From Petunia secreta (taxonomy: Eukaryota; Streptophyta; Magnoliopsida; Solanales; Solanaceae), in contig JARKIP010000033.1 in the NCBI GenBank assembly GCA_029990175.1, forward strand, positions 1,488,001 through 1,552,000: a stretch of 64,000 bases of DNA, in the 5' to 3' direction. Position numbers and translations under genes: made by a program. Each line of letters begins with the position of its first letter. Position 1 is the first letter of the stretch. The notes under the pieces were generated by a model, which ran no database searches, was not told the origin of the DNA, and was given only the letters and a program-made list of their open reading frames with translations. This document shows positions 57,881 through 64,000 of this stretch, piece by piece.

Positions 57881-59166
57881 AAGCTGTAATCAGTTGCCTG
57901 TAGATAATTTTTCATCTGCTTCTTCCAGTGATTGTAATGAGTCCCATTGAACACTGGTGGTTTTGATGGATCTCTTTCTCCTCTAAGTTCTCGAGGATCT
58001 TCTTCATCACAGCTAACGTCTGTCATACCTGCTAGTGCTAGTGGTGAGTCATCCTCAGTCTCCTTTTCATGATCCGACTCACTATCAGTTGGTCCCCAAG
58101 TGGCATAAAAAGCTTCATTCTTTTTCCTTCGTTCTGCTCTGAAGTTTGGGGGCCGTCTTATCTTCTTTTTGTCTGTATCATATTCCTTAGTGGTTTCCTT
58201 TTCCTTTTCCTTAGCAGCTCTGTTCTTCCTCCACTCTATTTCCCACATCGGGCAGTCCATGACAGCATGATCTTTCTTGAAGCATTTGAAGCACCCAGAG
58301 TAGTCAGGACTATCAACTATGTTCTTCCTACTCGAGCTCTCCTTGTTTCCTCGTTTGAACCCTTTAAACCTTCCCAGATTGAGCTTTTGTCTTAAAGCAC
58401 TCACCATTGCAGCTTCTACTGATTGAAGATCAACATATTCATCAGTTTCCTCTGTTGCTTCCAGCGCAAGAGTCTTTTCCTTCTTTGCTGATGATTTAGC
58501 CTTCGAGTCCTTCATCATCTCATGAGTCTTCAGGCTTCCAACCAATTCTTCAAGCTTGATGGATTTTAGAGGTTTGGATTCAATGATGGCAGTCATCTTT
58601 TGTTCCCATGCTTCAGGCAACACATTCAGGATTTTATCGACCATCTCTATTTCAGGCAATTCCATCTCAAGGGATCTCATTTCATTTGTGATTATGGTCA
58701 ACCTGGTCATCATGTCTTGAATCGACTCCTTCTCGCCCATAGTAAACAACTCAAATTGTCTCTTCAACATTCTCCTTTTTGAGTCTTTTACTTCTGTAGT
58801 TCCTTCATGTGCAACCTGTAAAGCATCCCATATTTCCTTAGCCGTCTTATATGATGATACTCGATTGAACTCTTCCGGACCAAGACCACATATGACCAAC
58901 CGCTTGGCCTTGTGATTCTTTTCAATCATCTTATAATCCGTCTCATCAAACTCTTCTTTCAGTTTAGGTTCTTTTGAGGCAGTGGTTCCTTCACCAACAA
59001 TTTTGGTGGGAATCAGATTTCCTTCAGAAACTATCAGCCAAAGTTGATAGTCTTCAGCACATATGTAATTTTCCATCCTATTTTTCCACCATGCGTAGTA
59101 TTTCCCATTAAACTGTGGGGGCCTCAGAACCGATTGTCCTTCAGTAATGGTAGGTGGTGCACTCAT
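57820..59166 (-). CDS. Copia-A gag N-terminal ORF: capsid, zinc knuckle, start of a second capsid
   Basis: I choose the ATG at 59166 (MSAPPTITEGQSVLRPP); the frame is open upstream only through the primer site. The 448 residues hold a copia capsid domain (FNGKYYAWWKNRMENYI, YQLWLIVSEGN, KRLVICGLGPEEFNRV, AKEIWDALQVAHEGT, MTRLTIITNEMRSLE), a zinc knuckle CFKCFKKDHAVMDCPM near residue 300, an acidic linker (FYATWGPTDSESDHE) and then PPVFNGTHYNHWKKQMKNY, DYSLWLIVKRG, a second capsid start. The stop at 57820 lies within this second domain, which continues one frame over in the next ORF. Confidence 0.88.
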   Translation of the reverse strand: MSAPPTITEGQSVLRPPQFNGKYYAWWKNRMENYICAEDYQLWLIVSEGNLIPTKIVGEGTTASKEPKLKEEFDETDYKMIEKNHKAKRLVICGLGPEEFNRVSSYKTAKEIWDALQVAHEGTTEVKDSKRRMLKRQFELFTMGEKESIQDMMTRLTIITNEMRSLEMELPEIEMVDKILNVLPEAWEQKMTAIIESKPLKSIKLEELVGSLKTHEMMKDSKAKSSAKKEKTLALEATEETDEYVDLQSVEAAMVSALRQKLNLGRFKGFKRGNKESSSRKNIVDSPDYSGCFKCFKKDHAVMDCPMWEIEWRKNRAAKEKEKETTKEYDTDKKKIRRPPNFRAERRKKNEAFYATWGPTDSESDHEKETEDDSPLALAGMTDVSCDEEDPRELRGERDPSKPPVFNGTHYNHWKKQMKNYLQATDYSLWLIVKRGPHVPVKRAINVS

Positions 59167-59202
59167 TCTGATCCTTCTCAAGGTGTTAACCTTACACGAG
59201 AA

Positions 59203-59219
59203 GACCTGCTCTGATACCA
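59203..59219 (-). other. Copia-A primer-binding site
   Basis: The minus strand reads TGGTATCAGAGCAGGTC, two bases after the LTR end; complementary to initiator-Met tRNA. Confidence 0.92.
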
Positions 59220-59221
59220 CT

Positions 59222-60138
59222 TGTTATACTTTATGCACCTCCTAAGGACACTAGAAGGGGGGGGGGGGTTGAATAGTGTCTCCTGATTTTCGCAAGAACT
59301 GTGTTCTTCTACTGTAGAACAAGGTTCTTAGAATTTCCTTCTACCTGCGTCTAACAAGAACAGACACTGACTAGCACACCAAACACACAAGGATTTTTAC
59401 GTGGAAAACTCCTTGCTCAAGGGAGAAAAACCACGACCCACACTCTGGGATTTTTGCACTGAATCCACTAACACAAGAGCAATGTTTTAGATTACAAACT
59501 CTGTAACCAAGGGGCTACATTCTAGACCCTAATCACTAATCAAAGCTACACTCTAGCTTTTCTAGTAATTCACAAAAGAGTTTACCTAATACATAAGCTT
59601 CTAGAATAAGCAGATAGGTAAAACAATGAATGCTCGATATTATGACAACTTACAACTCGATAATCCTAGACAAGAAATCTAGACTCAATACTCTGCATGC
59701 AGTTTCAGTTGTCTTCTTCAGCTTATCCACGTCGAAAGTTATTGAATCGCCTTTACTTGTGCTCAACTCTCTGTGCGTGAATAATCAGAAAAAACTCGGC
59801 TGTCTCTACTTCTGGCTTTTATATGAGTCGTGCAACCCTAGTTGAGTTCTACTAGGAATTCCCTTAATTAAGGTAAGTTGAGATTCGTAGTAACTCTTTT
59901 CCATGTTAACGTCTGACTCCTTTCATACTTCGTAGACACAGCTGGGACACCGCCTCTTTTAGTCCGACTAGGATACGTATACAACCACGCGCCAACTATT
60001 CCTAGTTCCACAGGGATTTGCAACCCACATTCTTTTAGATCAAACGTGCCCTTCCCTTCAAGGACCGGGTTCTTCAGGTTCCTTGCATGAACCTCGGTGT
60101 CCTTCCTGTTTGTCATACTTCAAAACCAGCTTTCAACA
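59222..60138 (-). repeat. Copia-A 5' LTR
   Basis: 917 bp, almost identical to 50168-51092. It starts TGTTGAAAGC on the minus strand and ends GTATAACA. Confidence 0.95.
59817..59824 (-). promoter_or_regulatory. TATA box in the Copia-A 5' LTR
   Basis: The minus strand reads CATATAAAAGCC, conserved in both LTRs and, less exactly, in the Copia-B LTR at about 62136-62142. Confidence 0.6.
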
Positions 60139-60143
60139 ACATG

Positions 60144-61275
60144 CATATCATGCAGAGTCTTCACTTAGCTTCGTGTGATCGGTCTCGATGGCACGAGCAC
60201 TTCCTGATCAACATGGACACGGGTTGCATCAACTTCTTTATAGGATTTATCCATGATTGCACCTCCACATAGGTTGTTCACCGCGGATTGGTTTATTTTG
60301 TTCTAACCTTAGTAGAAATATTGTAACAACATTTCATCTCAAAATCCGTGAATGGGGCATGAGAGTAGCATATCTTGGAAGCTTTCCTCAGCCTCAGACA
60401 AAAGAATCATATGGATGTTGTTTGAACATGCAGACGATTCCCCTCATGTAGGCTTGCTTACCCTTTGGCAAGAACTTGGCCAAAAATTGTTTGACAAGTT
60501 CATTCCAAGTATAAATTTAGTTTTTGGGTAACTTGTGCAACTATGACTTAGCTTTCTCATTTAAAGAGAATGGAAATACCCATAGGCGTAAAGGGCTCAT
60601 CTGTGACATTAGTCGACTTGTATAGACTATAAGTTTGAATGAAGATTTTCAAGTGCTCATTAGCATCATCATATTTTCCTCCACCAAAGAACCCATTTTG
60701 GTTAAGATTATGCAATATCACTTATGGAGTTTTGAAGGATGCATTTCCTTGAATAGGTAGAGGAACAATGGCACGAGCAAAACCCTCGATATCTAGCTCT
60801 TCATCGGACTCATCATCTAGATCTTGCTCGGTTTGGTTGTAATTCTGACCACCCCTAGAATTTCTTTGATTCTGGTTGATATTGTGAGCATTCTCTCTAT
60901 TAGTATTGCCCCCTCGGTTTGCATTCATACCACAGTCTCCTCTATTTGCATTATTACCACCCTGATTGCCATTGCCCACAACACCAACATTAGCTTGGAC
61001 TCCATCATTTGTATGAACACACTTAAGAGGGTTTTCATCATTGTGGACCAAATTATCACTTTGGGCAAAGAACATTGGCCCTGTTTCCATTATTAACATA
61101 CTCACTATCTCCGTCTTGGTCTTCAACACCAAAGATCAACATCTTCATATTCGTCCTTATATTCTCTTTTATAGCCATCTGGAGCCCTACCGAAGGGAAT
61201 GCCTTCATTGTCATCATAATCATGATTGTAGTTGGGGTTCCACAAGGCTCTATTAGGATTATGCCTCAGTGCCAT
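60144..61275 (-). pseudogene. E5 Athila-like gag, decayed
   Basis: The start MALRHNPNRALWNPNY at 61275 is followed by acidic sequence DDNEGIPFGRAPDG. In the longest open part (61132-60722) there is a Gln/Asn-rich run and then FARAIVPLPIQGNASF. Further pieces in other frames give FFGGGKYDDANEHLKIF, PFTPMGISIF and WNELVKQFLAKFLPKGK, which fit an Athila capsid. Many stops and frameshifts. It is cut at 60143 by the E4 LTR and Copia-A. Confidence 0.7.
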
Positions 61276-61568
61276 ATTTCACCTACACAAGACAAAACAA
61301 AACAAAAAGGTAAAATTCTAGGATCTAAAAACTAAGCAGCTTGATTAACTAATGCAACACAATATTAAAACTGTAGTTCCCAAGCAACAATACCAAAATT
61401 TAATCACAGCCATGATTGAACCCTTGCGGGTAACTGGTCGGATGCAAACTTAGTCGGTAAGTAACATCAAGTCGATTTTCCTCGAGAACTAGCTTGTTCA
61501 AGTGAGAGTTTGGAATATATATATTCAAGTTGTGTTAGTTAATAGTCCAAGGAAGTAGAAATAGCTTT
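61276..61568 (-). other. E5 leader, decayed primer site and possible LTR end
   Basis: At 61376-61395 the minus strand reads TGGTATTGTTGCTTGGGAAC, which looks like the Athila tRNA-Asp-type site TGGCGCCGTTGCCGGGGA after several C-to-T and G-to-A changes. The AAATTTT before it is usual in Athila. The rest up to Copia-B may be LTR. Confidence 0.45.
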
Positions 61569-62445
61569 TGTTATACTCCAAGCACCTCCTATGGACACTA
61601 GAATGGGGGGTTGAATAATGTTCTCCGATTTTCACCGAAGAACCCAATTCTTAACGTCACGAACCTTGTCCTTATCGCAACAGTTTCCACGACAAACACC
61701 TCACCACACACAAATTGCAAACTCAAGGAATACGGTGTTTTTTCTCAAGGGAGAAAAACCACGACCCACACTCTGGGATTTTTGAACCAATCCACTAACA
61801 CAAAGAGCAAGTTTTAGATTACAATACTTTGTAACCAAAGGGCTACACTCTAGACTCTAATCACTCAACAAAGCTAGACTCTCGCTTCACAAAGTAATCT
61901 CACAATAGTTCACCTAATACATTTGCTTCTAAACTAAGCATGTAGGTAGAAACAATGATAGCACAAATTCACGACAACTTCAAAACAAGAACCTAGACAA
62001 AATATCTAAGTTCAACTATGTAGCCTTCAACAATTGTCTTCAACAGTTAAGTCACTTGAAAGTTATTGGATCGCCTTGGTATTTCTCTCAACTCTCGTTC
62101 TGAATAACTGAATATTGGCTGCCTCAATTACTAGCTTTTATACGGGCTTCGTAACCCTAGCAGTATTTCACAAGGAAACCTTGTAATTATGGCAAGACAA
62201 GATTTCCTGTGGCACTTTCATTGTTTTTCTCCAACTCCTATTCATACTTCAAAGACACAGCCATGGCACAACCTCTTTTAGCTGACTAGGATGCATAATA
62301 GTTCACGCGCAACTATTCCTAGTTCTGCAAGGATTTCCATTCTATAATCTTTTCGATCAGTCGTGCCCTTCTTCATAAGGCCTGAGTTCTCCTCCAGAAC
62401 CGTTGGGTCCTTCGTTTGCCATTCTTCAAAACATTCAGCTCAACA
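61569..62445 (-). repeat. Copia-B 3' LTR (877 bp)
   Basis: The plus strand runs TGTTATACTCCAAGC to CAGCTCAACA. It aligns with the Copia-A LTR in order throughout (CACCTCCTA, GGGAGAAAAACCACGACCC, GGGCTACACTCTAGA). The G run has 6 bases. Confidence 0.88.
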
Positions 62446-62908
62446 AATTCCCTCTTGTTGATGATGACAACAAAATGTTGCCAAAGAACCTAGACATACA
62501 AAAACACCAAAGACACAGAAGAAAACAATACATTTGAAAATTTTAAAACAGATGATGAGTTAGGTCACAAACACCTCAACATTTCCTTCTTCCCCCTTTT
62601 GACATCATCGAAAAGATACAAAATCCTGCAAGAACAAGTCAGTACTATCCAATCTAGAGCACAAGGTAATCAAGTCAACTTCATACACATGAATGAGACT
62701 AAGGGCCCAACCAGAACCAGATATATTATAAAAGGACCCAATTCAAACAAAAGAAATTTAAAACCAATTATCCAGGGCGTGATAAACACACAACCCAATT
62801 AAGTACACAACATCAAATTATTGTCTTAAAAACACACATCAGGAAAGGACATATAGGAATGGAAAGCAGAGATTTGGACAAGGACATGGAAGGAAGTGTG
62901 TAGGACTT
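62446..62908 (-). other. Copia-B polypurine tract and 3' untranslated region
   Basis: The minus strand reads AAGAGGGAATT directly before the LTR. No gene is seen in the rest. Confidence 0.7.
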
Positions 62909-64000
62909 AGGTCTTCAGGTTGAAGTGCTTGACAAATGCCTCAATATTCTTTAAATTATTGGCCCTTTCTACCACCAGCTCGGCCTCATTCTTGGCGCTT
63001 CAAGCGATTAATTTCTTGATCCTTCACCTGCAACTGCCTTTTCAGTTCAGCATTCTCTTCATCTACTTCCAACACATGCTGCTCTAATTCCCTCACAGCT
63101 GCAATTGCTTCATCAGGTCCAGAGTCTTCACTTTCCTCAGGCTCCTCTTGCTTAACTTGCACTGGCCTCTTGGATGACCTCTTCTCCTTGAAGAAGTCAC
63201 AGTTCTTCAGCACATTTTGACCAAACATCTGATGCAGAGTTGGCTTCTTTCCACCATCCAAGGGCACCCCCAAAGCTCTCAAAGACCTGCTGCAGGATGT
63301 AGAAATGCACCAAAGAGTGTGACTTTTGATCAGTATCAGCAATCCTCTTTATACGTCTGATAATCAGACCAGGTAGATTTATCTTTGTTCCTCTATCCAG
63401 CAGATCCATATATGTTAAGTCAAGAGCACATGCCTCACTGTTCCTTTCCCCTCTAGGCAGCAGGAATCTATGGACAAATTCAAAGAGCAACTGACGTATA
63501 GGTTCCATCTCTTTCTTCTCAACCTTTCTTTCCTTTCTGAGTCTAGCTTTTCCTGAGAATTTCTTCACAACACTCAGATGAGTGACACCATCAGTTCTCT
63601 TTGGCCATTTCACCTTGATGTACCTGCAATAACCTTTGGCAGGAACCTCAAGAATTACCCCTAACTCCTTCCTTCCAAACTCTATCCCCACCCCTTTGAC
63701 CACTAAAAACACCCTTCTTGCAGCCACTCTACAATTGATGTAGAACTCTCTGATCACTTTAGCATATAGGAATTTGTTCTCCTTAGCAAAGAGGTTCAAC
63801 CACCCTTGATCCTCTACCTTCCTCAACAAAGGTCTCATGTTGTGCTCATTCAGGTCACTCAAGATGCTTCCAGCCAATACTTAGTGCCTAGAAAAGAAGG
63901 TTGTCTTGTCAACCTCTTCATCAGTCTCTTTCGTTTTCTTCTTACCCTCTACTTCATTGTCAGTATCAAAATCACTAGAGTCAACATAATCTCCATCCTC
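62909..64000 (-). pseudogene. Copia-B extra ORF after pol, 5' part outside the window
   Basis: This is the counterpart of the Copia-A extra ORF. 63877-63197 has VIREFYINCRVAARRVF, VKGVGIEFGRKELGVILEV, KVKWPKRTDGVTHLSV, LLFEFVHRFLLPRGERN and LTYMDLLDRGTKINLPGLI. A frameshift near 63285 leads to 63342-62986, with KKPTLHQMFGQNVLKNCDF and a coiled coil EAIAAVRELEQHVLEVDEE. A TAA near 63882 stands where Copia-A has Gln (SRHQVL). Conversely, Copia-B has Gln where Copia-A has a stop. The last 15 residues follow after another frameshift near 62990. Confidence 0.75.

Larger units (their letters stand above)
50168..60138 (-). mobile_element. Copia-A: young Sirevirus-like copia element with an extra 3' ORF
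   Basis: The element is 9971 bp with LTRs of 925 and 917 bp and a perfect target duplication ACATG (50163-50167 and 60139-60143). Minus-strand order: 5' LTR, Met primer site, gag (two ORFs), pol, a spacer, an extra ORF of about 500 codons, polypurine tract, 3' LTR. Protease-integrase-RT order is that of Ty1/copia. The long Gag with two zinc knuckles and a coiled coil, and an ORF after pol, resemble Sireviruses. By eye the LTRs differ at about 11 positions (near 1.2 percent) plus the length of a G run, so the insertion is recent relative to E1 and E3. Confidence 0.93.
36139..61568 (-). mobile_element. E5: Athila-like element, old host of the right half, mostly deleted
   Basis: Two separated minus-strand remnants carry Athila-type protein similarity: an integrase piece at 36139-36567 and gag at 60144-61275, followed by a decayed primer site at 61376-61395. 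In the original order gag precedes integrase on the minus strand, which fits one element split by later insertions (E4 with E6 and E7, Copia-A) and by a deletion of its protease, RT and RNase H. That the two remnants come from one copy is inference. E2 cuts its integrase on the left and Copia-B its leader on the right. Confidence 0.6.
61569..64000 (-). mobile_element. Copia-B: relative of Copia-A, 3' part only
   Basis: A 3' LTR (61569-62445), polypurine tract and the extra ORF are visible in the same order as in Copia-A; the rest lies beyond the window. The LTR is related to but clearly diverged from that of Copia-A, so this is a separate family member, inserted in the Athila leader. Confidence 0.85.

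Overview
The window is plant nuclear DNA made almost entirely of nested LTR retrotransposons. I see no cellular gene, rRNA, tRNA gene or CRISPR array. The lineages present (Ogre/Tat-type, Athila-type and chromodomain Ty3 elements, Sirevirus-like copia elements, and an LTR element without RT) point to a large-genome eudicot. Solanaceae is my guess, from general family resemblance only.

Layout, left to right. E1 (1-19558, minus strand) is an Ogre/Tat-type element with 3.5-kb LTRs, a tRNA-Arg-type primer site, two diverged copies of the extra ORF1, gag, pro, RT, two RNase H modules and integrase. All of its genes are broken and its 3' LTR runs off the left edge. E1 sits in E2 (19559-36138, plus strand), a relative of which only the long 3' untranslated region, a 68-bp tandem array and the 3' LTR are in view. 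E3 (21780-31099, plus strand) is a Del/Tekay-type chromovirus inserted in that array, with target duplication GGTAC.

To the right, everything lies in an old Athila-like element, E5 (minus strand; integrase remnant 36139-36567, gag remnant 60144-61275). Inside it is E4, a chromovirus-like element (minus strand; protease/RT 36568-37617, gag 47171-48160, 5' LTR 49602-50165). E4 holds E6, a solo LTR of about 4.2 kb (37618-47165, duplication CATCT), and E6 holds E7, a 5.35-kb non-autonomous LTR element (38887-44239, duplication GGTCT). A young Sirevirus-like element, Copia-A (50168-60138, minus strand, duplication ACATG), is inserted at the edge of the E4 LTR. A relative, Copia-B (61569 to the window end), lies in the Athila leader.

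The most complete gene is the Copia-A pol (1050 codons, all catalytic motifs present). The most interesting features are: a large extra ORF after pol, in the envelope-like position, shared by Copia-A and Copia-B; a second partial capsid domain inside the Copia-A Gag; duplicated ORF1 in E1; a second tRNA-Arg primer-site motif about 80 bp inside the end of three different LTRs; conserved hairpins in the 3' untranslated regions, one overlapping the polypurine tract and one set with apparent compensatory changes; and a 349-codon open frame inside a solo LTR.
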